From: Terriglobia bacterium
GTDB lineage: Bacteria > Acidobacteriota > Terriglobia > Bryobacterales > Bryobacteraceae
Reading direction: 5' to 3'
DNA length: 64,000 bases
Assembly: GCA_020073265.1 (NCBI GenBank)
Contig: JAIQFN010000014.1
Span: 45,778 to 109,777 of the forward strand
Below the pieces are notes generated by a model that was not told the DNA's origin, made no database searches, and saw nothing but the letters and a program-made list of their open reading frames with translations. The position numbers were made by a program, and so were the translations under genes. Below are positions 47,161 through 55,791 of the stretch, one piece after another; positions within the stretch are counted from its first letter, which is position 1, and the number at the start of each line of letters is the position of its first letter.

Positions 47161-48699
47161 ATGAGTGCAATCCAACGTGCGTTGATCAGCGTGACCGACA
47201 AGAGTGGCATTGTAGATTTCGCCCGGGGCCTTCGAGACCTGGGTGTGGAGATTGTTTCCACCGGTGGAACCGCGCGCGCGATTCAGGAGGCGGGCGTCCA
47301 AGTGCGCGAGGTCTCCGAGCTGACCGGCTTTCCTGAGATGTTGGATGGACGCCTCAAGACCATCAACCCTCGTATCGCGGGCGGCATTTTGGCGATTCGC
47401 GGGAATGCCGAGCACATGAAGTCGCTGGCCGAGCACCAGATCGGGACCATCGACATGGTGGTGGTGAACCTGTACGCGTTCGAAAAAGTGGCCGCCAAGC
47501 CGGGCGTCCACATGGCCGAGCTGATCGAGAACATCGACATCGGCGGGCCAACGCTGATCCGCGCTGCGGCGAAGAATTATCAGGACGTCGCGGTGGTCAC
47601 TTCGCCGGACGACTATCCGGCCATCCTGCAGGAGCTGCACGAATGCAAGGGACGACTCTCGGAAGCGACGCTGTGGAGGCTGGCGCAGAAGGCGTTCACG
47701 CTGACGGCGGCGTACGATCGGGCCATCAGCACGCGCCTAGCTTCGGTCGGCGTCGAGGAACAGTCGGGACTGCCGCCGTTCCTCGATATTCGCGCGCCGC
47801 GCGCGCTGGATTTGCGCTATGGCGAGAATCCGCACCAGAAGGCCGCGCTGTATTCCAACCGTCGGGGCGGAATCGCCGGAGCCGAGCAGTTGCAGGGTAA
47901 GGAGCTTTCCTACAACAACCTGGTGGATCTGGATGCGGCCTGGCAGTTGATCCAGGAGTTCCATCAGCCGGCAACCGCCATCATCAAGCACACGAATCCC
48001 TGTGGGTGCTCCGAAGGAGCAAGCCTGGTGGAAACGTATAAGCGGGCGCTCGAGGCCGATCCGGTGTCGGCGTTCGGTGGAGTGCTGGCGTTCAACCGAG
48101 TCTTGGACGAAGAAGCGGCGCGCGAGGCCGCCAAGCTGTTTGTCGAAGCCATCGCCGCGCCCGACTACGAGGCCGGCGCGCTGGGCGTGCTGGCTTCCAA
48201 GAAGAACCTGAGGCTGCTCAAGGTGCAGCCTGCGCCCGCGGACGAGCCGGTGGTGAAGTCGATCAGCGGCGGATACCTGGTGCAGACCGCCGACACGCAT
48301 CGCCTCCAACGAGCCGAGTGCAAAGTAGCCACCGGGCGCGCGCCGACCGAGGAAGAATGGCGGGCGCTCGAGTTCGGATGGAAGGTGTGCAAGCACGTAA
48401 AGTCCAACGCGATCGTCTACGCGCGCGCCGGCCAGAGCGTCAGCGTGGGCGCCGGGCAGATGAGCCGCGTCGATTCGGTGAAAGTGGGAGCGATGAAATC
48501 GGTGCTGCCGCTGAAGGGAACCGTGCTCGCGTCGGACGCTTTCTTCCCGTTCGCGGACGGCATCGAAGAAGCCGCCAAACACGGGATCACGGCGGTGATT
48601 CAACCAGGCGGGTCGGTGCGCGACGAAGAAGTGATCGCGGCGGCGAACAAGCTCGGCCTGGCGATGGTGTTCACGGGTATCCGCCATTTCCGGCATTGA
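47161..48699 (+). CDS. purH: Bifunctional AICAR formyltransferase / IMP cyclohydrolase
   Basis: A 512-residue enzyme for the last two steps of purine synthesis. The N-terminal cyclohydrolase domain has [28 protein letters not shown] and the [12 protein letters not shown] segment. The C-terminal formyltransferase domain has [25 protein letters not shown] sequence and [38 protein letters not shown] 47161 is the start; the frame is open three codons further through a TTG. It ends just before repeat copy 2. Confidence 0.97.
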   Translation: MSAIQRALISVTDKSGIVDFARGLRDLGVEIVSTGGTARAIQEAGVQVREVSELTGFPEMLDGRLKTINPRIAGGILAIRGNAEHMKSLAEHQIGTIDMVVVNLYAFEKVAAKPGVHMAELIENIDIGGPTLIRAAAKNYQDVAVVTSPDDYPAILQELHECKGRLSEATLWRLAQKAFTLTAAYDRAISTRLASVGVEEQSGLPPFLDIRAPRALDLRYGENPHQKAALYSNRRGGIAGAEQLQGKELSYNNLVDLDAAWQLIQEFHQPATAIIKHTNPCGCSEGASLVETYKRALEADPVSAFGGVLAFNRVLDEEAAREAAKLFVEAIAAPDYEAGALGVLASKKNLRLLKVQPAPADEPVVKSISGGYLVQTADTHRLQRAECKVATGRAPTEEEWRALEFGWKVCKHVKSNAIVYARAGQSVSVGAGQMSRVDSVKVGAMKSVLPLKGTVLASDAFFPFADGIEEAAKHGITAVIQPGGSVRDEEVIAAANKLGLAMVFTGIRHFRH

Positions 48700-48704
48700 G
48701 TCTC

Positions 48705-48807
48705 GTGGGGCGGGCAATCCTGCCCGCAGCCGGCTTTCAGCCGGCCTATTCGGCCATGCACGAGAGAGCCGCCTAAAGGCGGCTGCAGCCAGGATTGGCT
48801 GCCCCAC
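48705..48807. repeat. Dispersed palindromic repeat, copy 2
   Basis: A 103-base element with ends GTGGGGC and GCCCCAC and inner hairpins (GCCGGCTTTCAGCCGGC; GCCGCCTAAAGGCGGC). It is the reverse complement of copy 1 at 4669-4755 except for a longer central spacer. Like copy 1 it lies between convergent genes (purH and uvrC) and fills the gap. Confidence 0.85.
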
Positions 48808-48810
48808 AAC

Positions 48811-50643
48811 TTAGTTCAGAACTCTTAGCTCCTGCGCCGCTTGGGTATTGTAGAATTCGCGCAAGCGGCGAGCCGCAGCCGGACCGATTACCTTGGCCAG
48901 TTCCTCCGGCGATGCTTCGCGCACGCGCTCCAGGCTGCCGAACTCGCGCAGCAGGCGCGCGATCGTTTTTTCTCCGATTCCCTCAACCTGCTCCAGCTCC
49001 GATGTCAGCCGCGCGGCGTTGCGGCGCGTGCGGTGGAACGTCACCGCGAACCGGTGCGCTTCATCGCGAATCAACTGGATCAGGTGCAGCACCGGCGAAT
49101 AGTGGTCGAGCTGGATCGGTTCGTTCTCCTGTCCGAAAACGTAGATGATCTCCTCGCGCTTCGCGATCGACGCCAGCGGCTGGTTGATGACGCCGATGGC
49201 CTCCAGCGCCTCGGCGGCGGCGTGCAACTGTCCGAGCCCTCCGTCCACCAGGATCAGGCTCGGAAAAGCCTTCTTCTCCTCCAGTAAACGCGAATAGCGG
49301 CGCGTGATCACCTCGCGCATGGACGCAAAATCGTCGTTGCCCACCACGGTGCGGATGATGAACTTGCGGTAGTCCGACTTCTTCATGCGCCCGTCTTCCC
49401 ACACCACCATGCTGGCGACTTTGTCGGTGCCCTGAATGTGGGAAATGTCGAAACACTCGATGCGCTTGGGCGGCTCGGCCAGGCCCAGCACGTCCTGCGC
49501 CGCCTCCTGGATCGCCTTCGAAGACGGCTTCATCACGCGGAAGCGCTGATGGAAGGCGTGTTTGGCGTTGGTTTCCACCAGGTCCAGTAGAGCTTTCTTC
49601 TGGCCACGCTGGGGCGTCTGGATCTCCACCTTGCGCCCGCGCCGCTCGGTCAACAGGTCCTCCAGTTCCTCGCGATCGTCGAAGTCCACCGGCACGTGGA
49701 TGCGGTTGGGGATGTAGGGCTGGTCGAGATAGATCTGCTTGAGCAGCGAGGAAGAGAATTCAGGCGGCTGGAAATCGAACAGGTCTTCCCAAAAATACTC
49801 GCGGCGATCGACGATGCGTCCGTTGCGCAGGTGAAACAAATTCGCTGCCACCAGCGGCGGCTCGGCGTAGTAGGCCAGGATGTCGATGTTGTCGCCGTCG
49901 GCGGCGGCGATCTTCTGCTTCTCTTCCATCTCGTCGACGGTGGAGATCAGGTCGCGCAGCGCGGCCGCTTCTTCAAAGCGCGTGTCTTCGGACGCCTCGT
50001 CCATCCGGTGGCGCAAGCCTTTCGCGAGATCCTTCAGGCGGCCTTCCAGGAACAGGCGCACATCGCGAACGGCCGCGGCGTACTGTTCGTCGGTCGTCAA
50101 ACCCTCGACGCACGGCCCCCAGCAGCGGTGGATGTGATACTCCAGGCACGGGTGTGTGTGGTGCCTGGTGAAGTCCACTTTGCAGGACGGAACCTTGAAG
50201 TGCCGGTGAATGAAACTGACCAGACGGTGCGCCAGGTTGCCGGGAAAATACGGCCCGAAGTAACTCGATCCGTCCTTGATCAGCCGGCGCGTGACGTACA
50301 CGCGCGGATATTTTTCGCTGGTCAGCTTGATGTACGGGAAGGTCTTGTCGTCGCGCAGCAGGATGTTGAAGCGCGGCTTCCACTGCTTGATCAGATTGTT
50401 CTCGAGCGCCAGCGCTTCCTTGTTGTTGTCGACCAGAATGTATTCGATGTCGCGCGCTTCCGAGATCAGCGTGCCGGTCTTGACGTCGGCCAGGCGTTCA
50501 TCGGAGAAGTAGCTGCGCACGCGGGACCGCAGGTTCTTGGCCTTGCCCACGTAGATGACCGTGCCGTGCTCGTCCTTATATAGATAGACTCCCGGCAGCA
50601 GAGGCAGTTGCGCCGCTTTGTCGCGAAGCTCCATCGGGTCCAC
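48811..50643 (-). CDS. uvrC: Excinuclease ABC subunit C
   Basis: A 610-residue nucleotide-excision-repair nuclease. The N-terminal GIY-YIG domain reads [25 protein letters not shown]. The UvrB-binding UVR motif is near residue 205-240 ([11 protein letters not shown]). The RNase-H-like second nuclease domain has [22 protein letters not shown] and [11 protein letters not shown], and the end is the helix-hairpin-helix pair ([34 protein letters not shown]). Length and order are normal. Confidence 0.97.
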   Translation of the reverse strand: MDPMELRDKAAQLPLLPGVYLYKDEHGTVIYVGKAKNLRSRVRSYFSDERLADVKTGTLISEARDIEYILVDNNKEALALENNLIKQWKPRFNILLRDDKTFPYIKLTSEKYPRVYVTRRLIKDGSSYFGPYFPGNLAHRLVSFIHRHFKVPSCKVDFTRHHTHPCLEYHIHRCWGPCVEGLTTDEQYAAAVRDVRLFLEGRLKDLAKGLRHRMDEASEDTRFEEAAALRDLISTVDEMEEKQKIAAADGDNIDILAYYAEPPLVAANLFHLRNGRIVDRREYFWEDLFDFQPPEFSSSLLKQIYLDQPYIPNRIHVPVDFDDREELEDLLTERRGRKVEIQTPQRGQKKALLDLVETNAKHAFHQRFRVMKPSSKAIQEAAQDVLGLAEPPKRIECFDISHIQGTDKVASMVVWEDGRMKKSDYRKFIIRTVVGNDDFASMREVITRRYSRLLEEKKAFPSLILVDGGLGQLHAAAEALEAIGVINQPLASIAKREEIIYVFGQENEPIQLDHYSPVLHLIQLIRDEAHRFAVTFHRTRRNAARLTSELEQVEGIGEKTIARLLREFGSLERVREASPEELAKVIGPAAARRLREFYNTQAAQELRVLN

Positions 50644-50688
50644 TTCTATTGTCGCAAGCCGGTCAACGAATGATTTATGATTTGAGCC

Positions 50689-51432
50689 ATGCTGGTGAAC
50701 AGCGGTACCGTCGACATTCCCGCGGGCGGATGGCCCATGCGCATGTTCGTGGCAGCGCCCCGGGCGCCCGGCCGTTACGCAGGCATCCTATGCTACTCCG
50801 ACATTTTCCAGCTCACTGGACCGATGCTCAGAGCCTGCACGCGACTGGCGGGTTACGGGTTTGTCATCGCCGCGCCGGAGATCTATCACCGCATCGAACC
50901 AGCCGGCGCCGCGATCCCGTTCGACGACGCGGGAAGAACCCGGGGGCTGGAGAACGCCCGCAAGACTCCGGTGGCGCACTTCGACCAGGATCGCCGCGCG
51001 GCGCTCGACTATCTGGCCACGCATCCGCAGGTGGCTTCGGGGAAACTCGGCGCGATGGGCTTTTGCATCGGCGGACATCTGGCGTTTCGCGCGGCGCTGG
51101 AACCCGATGTGCGGGCCACGGCCTGCTTTTACGGCACCGGCATCCACGATGGCAAGCTGGGACTGGATGAGGATGCCGGTTCGCTCGCGCGCGCCGGCGA
51201 GATCCGCGGAAAGCTGCTTATGGTGTGGGGGGCCGAGGATCCGCACGTGCCTGAGCAAGGCCGCGCGGCCATCGATGCCAAGCTGCGCGGGACCGGAGTG
51301 AACTATTCGATCAAGCTCTACCCGGCCGAACACGCCTTCATGCGCGATGAAGGACCGCGCTACGATCCCGAAGCAACCGATCGGGCCTTTGGCGACATGA
51401 TCACGGTGTTTCGTGGCGTTTTCGCGTCCTAG
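50689..51432 (+). CDS. Dienelactone hydrolase family protein
   Basis: A 247-residue alpha/beta hydrolase. The nucleophile is Cys126 in GAMGFCIGGHLAF, the aspartate is in WGAEDPHVP, and the histidine in PAEHAFMRDEG, which is the Cys-Asp-His triad of dienelactone hydrolases. Cytoplasmic. The real substrate may be another lactone or ester, since no aromatic catabolism genes are near. It overlaps the frame of the TPR gene slightly. Confidence 0.9.
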   Translation: MLVNSGTVDIPAGGWPMRMFVAAPRAPGRYAGILCYSDIFQLTGPMLRACTRLAGYGFVIAAPEIYHRIEPAGAAIPFDDAGRTRGLENARKTPVAHFDQDRRAALDYLATHPQVASGKLGAMGFCIGGHLAFRAALEPDVRATACFYGTGIHDGKLGLDEDAGSLARAGEIRGKLLMVWGAEDPHVPEQGRAAIDAKLRGTGVNYSIKLYPAEHAFMRDEGPRYDPEATDRAFGDMITVFRGVFAS

Positions 51433-51445
51433 TTATACTGAGAGC

Positions 51446-51874
51446 GTGGTGGGACGCAGCCTGTTGCTGGCAATGTTTCTGGCCGGCGCGGTGTGGCCGC
51501 AGCAGCCCAAGACGCTCCAGAAGTCCAGGCCCGCCGATCAACCCAAGGCGCAGCAGCAGGAGCAAGAGCCTCCGGAAGAGGACGAGAGCCTCAAGCCGAA
51601 AGTATACGCCTTCAATCCGCTCGAAGCGGAACGGGACTTGAAGGTCGGCAACTACTATTTCAAGAAAGGCAACTACAAGGCCGCTGCCAGCCGGTTCCGC
51701 GAGGCGACGAAATGGAATCCGGCGTACGCGGAGGCCTACCTGCGGCTCGGCGAGAGCGAAGAGAAGATGAAGGACAAACAGGCGGCGCAGGAAGCCTACG
51801 CGAAATATCTGGAGCTCGCTCCGGACGCCAAAGACGCCGAGGCGATCAAGAAGAAGCTGGGCGGTAAGCGCTAG
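51446..51874 (+). CDS. Exported TPR-repeat protein
   Basis: About 142 residues. I use GTG 51446, which gives VVGRSLLLAMFLAGAVWPQ as signal peptide; GTG 51413, overlapping the previous gene, is the alternative. After a Gln/Pro/Glu-rich linker come about two tetratricopeptide repeats: LKVGNYYFKKGNYKAAASRFREA, and AYLRLGESEEKMKDKQAAQEAYAKYLELAPDA. Probably a periplasmic or outer-membrane scaffold protein. Confidence 0.8.
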   Translation: MVGRSLLLAMFLAGAVWPQQPKTLQKSRPADQPKAQQQEQEPPEEDESLKPKVYAFNPLEAERDLKVGNYYFKKGNYKAAASRFREATKWNPAYAEAYLRLGESEEKMKDKQAAQEAYAKYLELAPDAKDAEAIKKKLGGKR

Positions 51875-51893
51875 CCGTTCACCACTGCGTCGC

Positions 51894-52535
51894 CTAGCCC
51901 GCCAGCGGCAGGCGCTTCCGTTTCCGGTTGGCTCGCTGGCCCTGCATCACCCCCAGCACTCTTTTCAAGCCCTTGTCCCAATCCGGAAACAGATCCACGT
52001 ATTGAATCTTCTTGGAGATCCGGCCGGGCACCACGCAATCCTCCAGGCGGACCGGAATGAAGAAGATCTCATCGAGCGGCACGCGGGCGGCGCAAGCCAG
52101 CGCGTAACGGAGTTCGCTGTGAAAACTGCCGCGCTTGGTGGTGGATCGGCGAGAGAAGCAGGCCACGAAGAAGTCCGAGGACTCGATGGCCGTCTCGATG
52201 GATCGCGGCCAGTTCTGTCCGGGCATCAGTTTCTTTTTGTCGAGCCAGGGGCGAAAACCATGCTGCTCGAAAGCCAGATAGAGCTTCTTCGACGCGGCCA
52301 GATCCTCCTCGACGTAGGCGATGAACACGCGCGGTTTGGTTGGAGCAACGAAACGGAACCCTTGATTGCGTCCTGGTAAGAAGGTGCCGAGACCGTCTAT
52401 GTCGACCGCGCTCCCTTGCTCCAAAGCGTGACGCAGTATTCGCGCTACATTGCGCCTCAACTCGCCGTTGGCGTGCTGGTCTTTCTTGGATGCGGACAAA
52501 AGGCGGATCGCGGCGTCATCAAGCCCTCGCCTCAT
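51894..52535 (-). CDS. HU-like/TIR fusion protein, second gene of a two-gene operon
   Basis: A 213-residue protein. Residues about 25-60 resemble the helix-strand core of HU/IHF proteins (RRNVARILRHALEQGSAVDIDGLGTF) but lack the DNA-binding arm. Residues about 67-190 form a TIR domain: KPRVFIAYVEEDLAASKKLYLAFEQHGF, WLDKKKLMPGQNW, then SDFFVACFSRRS..GSFHSELRYALA. Glu141 (HSELRYAL) occupies the position of the NADase catalytic glutamate, so NAD cleavage is plausible but unproven. The C-terminus is basic (RANRKRKR). The start ATG overlaps the stop of a separate HU-like gene. I know of no described system with this pairing. It could be a phage-defence or stress effector. Confidence 0.8.
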   Translation of the reverse strand: MRRGLDDAAIRLLSASKKDQHANGELRRNVARILRHALEQGSAVDIDGLGTFLPGRNQGFRFVAPTKPRVFIAYVEEDLAASKKLYLAFEQHGFRPWLDKKKLMPGQNWPRSIETAIESSDFFVACFSRRSTTKRGSFHSELRYALACAARVPLDEIFFIPVRLEDCVVPGRISKKIQYVDLFPDWDKGLKRVLGVMQGQRANRKRKRLPLAG

Positions 52536-52762
52536 CGGGACCCTTTCTTGGACTGGCCGAGCCCCGCCGCGAGGTCACGGTCGAACTGAAAATCCTCCTC
52601 GCGTCCGCGACGAAAAGTTCCCAGCCCAGGCAGCGACGCGCTCTGTCCCCGGCGGACTCTTCTGAAAAGATCGCTCACGATGCGATCCAGTTGGTCGGCG
52701 GCGGAGGCGGTCGAAATGCGGGACTCTTTGGCGAGCTGGCGGGCAAGCTGCTCTTTCTTCAT
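52532..52762 (-). CDS. Small arm-less HU-like protein, partner of the HU-TIR fusion
   Basis: A 76-residue protein. MKKEQLARQLAKESRISTASAADQLDRIV, and RVRRGQSASLPGLGTFRRGRE, follow the first two helices and first strands of HU (the GLGTF matches the HU GFGTF turn). The arm and last helix are missing and replaced by a short charged tail. A normal HU is about 90 residues. It overlaps the TIR gene by four bases (ATGA), which means obligate co-expression. It could heterodimerise with the HU-like part of the fusion, acting as sensor or antitoxin-like control. Confidence 0.8.
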   Translation of the reverse strand: MKKEQLARQLAKESRISTASAADQLDRIVSDLFRRVRRGQSASLPGLGTFRRGREEDFQFDRDLAAGLGQSKKGSR

Positions 52763-53006
52763 TGCAACCAGATCATAAGGGATGGCGGGGAACTTCAGCT
52801 CCGGCCGTCAAGCAGTCTCGCGGCGTAAGTCCATCCTCTTGAACGAGCTAGGCGTATACCACTGGCGTGGCTGGGCTGGTGAACGCTCCGGCAGGCGTTA
52901 TCGAAATGAAGCCATTTTAATAGCCGCTTAAGCCGAAGTTCATGTAGGGCTGAAATGATAGGACCGGAAGTTAATGCATAGCTTCTAACACGAAGGAGAA
53001 CGTTCA

Positions 53007-53174
53007 ATGAAGAAATTGATGACCTTGATGCTCGGCCTGTCCCTGGTTATGGGATCAACCGCGTTGTTCGCGAATGGCAAGGGCGCCGCCCAAGAGGAAA
53101 AGAAGGAAAAGAAGGCAAAGAAGAAAGGCAAGAAGAAGAAAGGCGACAAGAAGGACGAAGAGAAGAAGGGCTAA
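53007..53174 (+). CDS. Secreted lysine-rich 55-residue peptide
   Basis: A short gene, easily missed. The signal peptide is MKKLMTLMLGLSLVMGSTAL, cut near FANG. The mature part is only lysine, glutamate, glycine, alanine and aspartate in blocks of KK, EKK and KGKKKKG, with no hydrophobic residue after about residue 28. GAAGGAG lies a few bases before the ATG, and a strong terminator follows. It is disordered and highly basic; it may bind envelope polyanions or nucleic acid. Similar small KKEKK peptides with signal sequences occur in acidobacterial-type genomes to my recollection, but no function is known. Confidence 0.7.
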   Translation: MKKLMTLMLGLSLVMGSTALFANGKGAAQEEKKEKKAKKKGKKKKGDKKDEEKKG

Positions 53175-53205
53175 CCGCCTTAGCTCCAGCTTTCGTTCGA
53201 TCCTC

Positions 53206-53254
53206 GTCGCGCATGCGTCCCCTGATCAGGGTGGTTCATGCGCGACAAGTTTTT
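53206..53254 (+). terminator. Rho-independent terminator after the lysine-rich peptide gene
   Basis: A ten-base stem, GTCGCGCATG (53206-53215) and CATGCGCGAC (53237-53246), with an inner CCTGATCAGG palindrome in the loop, then AAGTTTTT. Confidence 0.8.
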
Positions 53255-53284
53255 GCGGCCGGCCGTGGGCTAAGCTGTGAGTGA

Positions 53285-54691
53285 GTGAGCATAGCGCGCC
53301 AGGAGCAGATCCGAAACCTGACGGAAGCGCGGCTCGATGTTCTGGTGGTCGGCGGGGGCATCAACGGCGCGGGAGTACTTCGCGACCTGGCCTTGCGCGC
53401 CCAGCACGCGGGTCAGGAGCTGCGCGTTGGCCTGGTGGAGCAAGGCCACTTCGCGTCCGGCACCAGCGGCAAGAATTCACAGCTCATCCATGGCGGCCTG
53501 CGGTATCTGAAGTATCTGCAGATCCACCTGGTGAGGGAAGCACTGCACGAACGCTCCGTCCTGCTCAGAATCGCGCCTCAATTCGTACAGCCGTTGAAGT
53601 TTCTGCTGCCGATGTATGGCAGCACGTCGCGGCTGCTTTATGGAACGGGGTTGTGGCTCTACGATCGGCTGGCCGGGTCCGACGCCATCGCGCAGCATCG
53701 GATGATTTCGCGCGGAGAGGTGGCGGGGATGGAGCCGGGACTCAGGCAGGACGGCCTTAACGCGGCTGCGATTTTTTGGGACGCCGCGGTACAATCCGCT
53801 CGATTCGTGGTCGAAAACATTTTGGACGCGATCGCGCATGGCGCTTGCGCCGCCAATTATGTGAAGGCGACGGCCTGGCAGCGCGAAGGACCCGAGACGT
53901 GGCGGGTGGCCTGCGAGGATGCGCTCACGGGCGAGCGATTCGAGATTCACGCGCGCAAGCTGGTGGACGCGAGGGGAGCCTGGATGGATGGCCAGGCTCT
54001 GCGGCTGGTGCGAGGTTCGCACATCGTGATCCCGCGGGTAAGTTCGGGCGGCCAGGCCATCGCGCATTTTGAACCCGATGGACGGATCGTGTTTCTGATT
54101 CCGTGGGGGAGTGAAAATCAGCTCACCTTGGTGGGAACCACGGACGAGGATCATCATGCGTCGCCGGAACGGGTGCACATCTCCGCGGCCGAGCTGGAAT
54201 ATCTCGCGGCGGTGGTGCGGAAGCTTTTCCCGGAGCGGAGGGACTTGGCGCCGGTATCGACTTTCAGCTCGCTGCGATCCTTGGTGCGCGCCGGAGGGAG
54301 CTCGCCCACCAGCGCGAGCCGCGGTCACAAGATTTGGAATTCGCGCGATGGCATTCTGCATGTGGCCGGCGGCAAGTACACCACCTACCGGCGGATGAGC
54401 GAAGAGGCGGGTGATCAGGTCTGCCGCGAGGTTGCGCCGGCACTGGCTCAGGTGCACCAGACCGAGCACAGGCCCTTTGCGCGAGTGGACCGGGAGATCG
54501 GGGGGGCGATGGAACAACGTCTGTCGGATTATTTGTTCGTTTCGACGTACCTCGGCTACGAACGGCGTTGGGACGCGGAGGCATTGGCGCCGCTGGCCGA
54601 GGCGCTGGGACACAAGCTCGGCTGGGACGAGAGTCGCGTGCGCCAAGAGGTGGACGATATAATTGAAGCGGCAGTTCCAGTCGGGGCGTAG
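53285..54691 (+). CDS. glpD: Glycerol-3-phosphate dehydrogenase (FAD), shortened C-terminus
   Basis: A 468-residue flavoprotein that oxidises glycerol 3-phosphate to dihydroxyacetone phosphate at the membrane. The FAD motif is VLVVGGGINGAGVLRDLALR, with LVEQGHFASGTSGKNSQLIHGGLRYL and the VDARGAW, TFSSLRSLVRAG and HVAGGKYTTYRRM segments. GTG 53285 is the start. It is shorter than typical GlpD (about 500 or more): the C-terminal DAO_C domain is compact, ending DESRVRQEVDDIIEAAVPVGA, and its last ten bases, including the TAG stop, are the first ten bases of a tRNA-Pro gene. The ending may therefore be a product of rearrangement beside the tRNA. Confidence 0.9.
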   Translation: MSIARQEQIRNLTEARLDVLVVGGGINGAGVLRDLALRAQHAGQELRVGLVEQGHFASGTSGKNSQLIHGGLRYLKYLQIHLVREALHERSVLLRIAPQFVQPLKFLLPMYGSTSRLLYGTGLWLYDRLAGSDAIAQHRMISRGEVAGMEPGLRQDGLNAAAIFWDAAVQSARFVVENILDAIAHGACAANYVKATAWQREGPETWRVACEDALTGERFEIHARKLVDARGAWMDGQALRLVRGSHIVIPRVSSGGQAIAHFEPDGRIVFLIPWGSENQLTLVGTTDEDHHASPERVHISAAELEYLAAVVRKLFPERRDLAPVSTFSSLRSLVRAGGSSPTSASRGHKIWNSRDGILHVAGGKYTTYRRMSEEAGDQVCREVAPALAQVHQTEHRPFARVDREIGGAMEQRLSDYLFVSTYLGYERRWDAEALAPLAEALGHKLGWDESRVRQEVDDIIEAAVPVGA

Positions 54692-54758
54692 CGCAGCCTG
54701 GTAGCGCACCTGCCTTGGGCGCAGGGGGTCGTGTGTTCGAATCACACCGCCCCGACCA
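54682..54758 (+). tRNA. tRNA-Pro (anticodon TGG), CCA encoded
   Basis: A full cloverleaf: acceptor CGGGGCG pairs with CGCCCCG, D arm GCGCAGCCTGGTAGCGC, anticodon stem CCTGC/GCAGG around the loop CTTGGGC (anticodon TGG), T arm GTGTG-TTCGAAT-CACAC, then ACCA. Its 5' end overlaps the glpD stop codon. The 3' half (54711-54758) is matched by a fragment at 57336-57383. Confidence 0.97.
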
Positions 54759-54983
54759 ATAGAATCAAGGGTTCGGTGAGATAAAGCAAATCAACCCGGA
54801 CCCACCAGAAAGCCTTCCGAAAGCCGATCCACCGGCCGACCACCTCTAGAAAGCTGCGCCACAAGGAGCCATCCGCGCCGGTCCGGGCAAGGATTCGGCC
54901 GTCCTGACGCCGGGCGATGCCGCTGACAGCCGCGCTGTGGTGGCGCGGCGGGTCCGGGCAGCGAGCGGGGTTTGCTGTGGGCT
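54759..54983. other. Stretch between tRNA-Pro and the insertion sequence, no gene assigned
   Basis: 225 bases of GC-rich sequence with no well-supported gene. A minus-strand frame is open through to the tRNA but shows no start or family. It is probably remnant island DNA. Confidence 0.5.
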
Positions 54984-55791
54984 TGGCATTGTCAAGTTGG
55001 GTGACGAACTGAAAGACTGGTTTGATGAAGAACGATAGGTCGCCCTACCACGGTTACCGTTTCCCTCCGGAAATCATCAGCTACGCCGTCTGGGTTTACC
55101 ATCGTTTCTGCGTGAGCCTCCGGGACGTCGAGGATCTTCTTGCCGAACGCGGAATCATCGTCTCGTATGAAGCAATCCGAATCTGGTGCCAGAGGTTCGG
55201 TCCCGACTATGCCCGAAAACTGAACCGGCGCCAGGGCCGGCTCGGCGATATTTGGCACTTGGACGAAGTCTTCATTCGAATCAACGGACAACAACAGTAT
55301 CTCTGGCGTGCCGTGGATCAAGATGGCGACGTAATCGACATCCTGGTTCAGCCGCACCGTAACCAGCACGCCGCAGAACGATTCTTTCGAAGGCTGCTGC
55401 GTGGCCAAGGGAGAGATCCATTGCGCATCATCACCGACAAACTCAGAAGCTACTCGGCCGCGATGCGAACTATCTTATCCGGGGTGAACCACAACACGGA
55501 ACGATACGCCAACAATCGCGCCGAAGCCTCGCATCAGCCGACCCGCCAAAGGGAACGGCAAATGCGCCGCTTCAAGTCTGCTGGCCAAGCGCAACGGTTC
55601 CTCTCCCTCCATGGCGTCGTCCAGAATCTTTTTCGAGTTGGACGCCATTTATTGAGTTCGCCGAATCACCGAATCTTGCGATCGCGATCCTTCGCGGCCT
55701 GGCAAGCCGTGACAGCAGCCTGAGAGACTCTACAACAACCGAGCGTCAAACGATCTAAAATGTTCAATGCCAGCCCAACTTGACAATGCCA
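54984..55791 (+). mobile_element. Complete IS6-family-like insertion sequence, 808 bp
   Basis: Perfect 18-base terminal inverted repeats: TGGCATTGTCAAGTTGGG (54984-55001) and its reverse complement (55774-55791). They enclose one IS6-type transposase gene. The length suits the family. The flanking 8 bases (TGTGGGCT and GATCCAGA) do not match, so there is no target duplication. Either recombination with another copy occurred or one flank was deleted. Confidence 0.9.
55025..55723 (+). CDS. IS6-family DDE transposase
   Basis: A 232-residue transposase, numbering here from the TTG one codon before the ATG. The catalytic triad is Asp81 (WHLDEVFIRI), Asp139 (IITDKLRSY) and Glu168 (NNRAEASHQPTR). 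The N-terminal HTH region (SLRDVEDLLAERGIIVSYEAIRIWCQRFGPDYA) is typical of IS6/IS26. It appears full length and in frame, so the element may be active. Confidence 0.93.
   Translation: MKNDRSPYHGYRFPPEIISYAVWVYHRFCVSLRDVEDLLAERGIIVSYEAIRIWCQRFGPDYARKLNRRQGRLGDIWHLDEVFIRINGQQQYLWRAVDQDGDVIDILVQPHRNQHAAERFFRRLLRGQGRDPLRIITDKLRSYSAAMRTILSGVNHNTERYANNRAEASHQPTRQRERQMRRFKSAGQAQRFLSLHGVVQNLFRVGRHLLSSPNHRILRSRSFAAWQAVTAA

Noticed and set aside
54765..54983. A minus-strand frame (ending in aromatic and hydrophobic residues such as KAFWWVRVDLLY) between the IS and tRNA-Pro
   Set aside because: It runs into the tRNA, has no start signal and no recognised family; at best a remnant.
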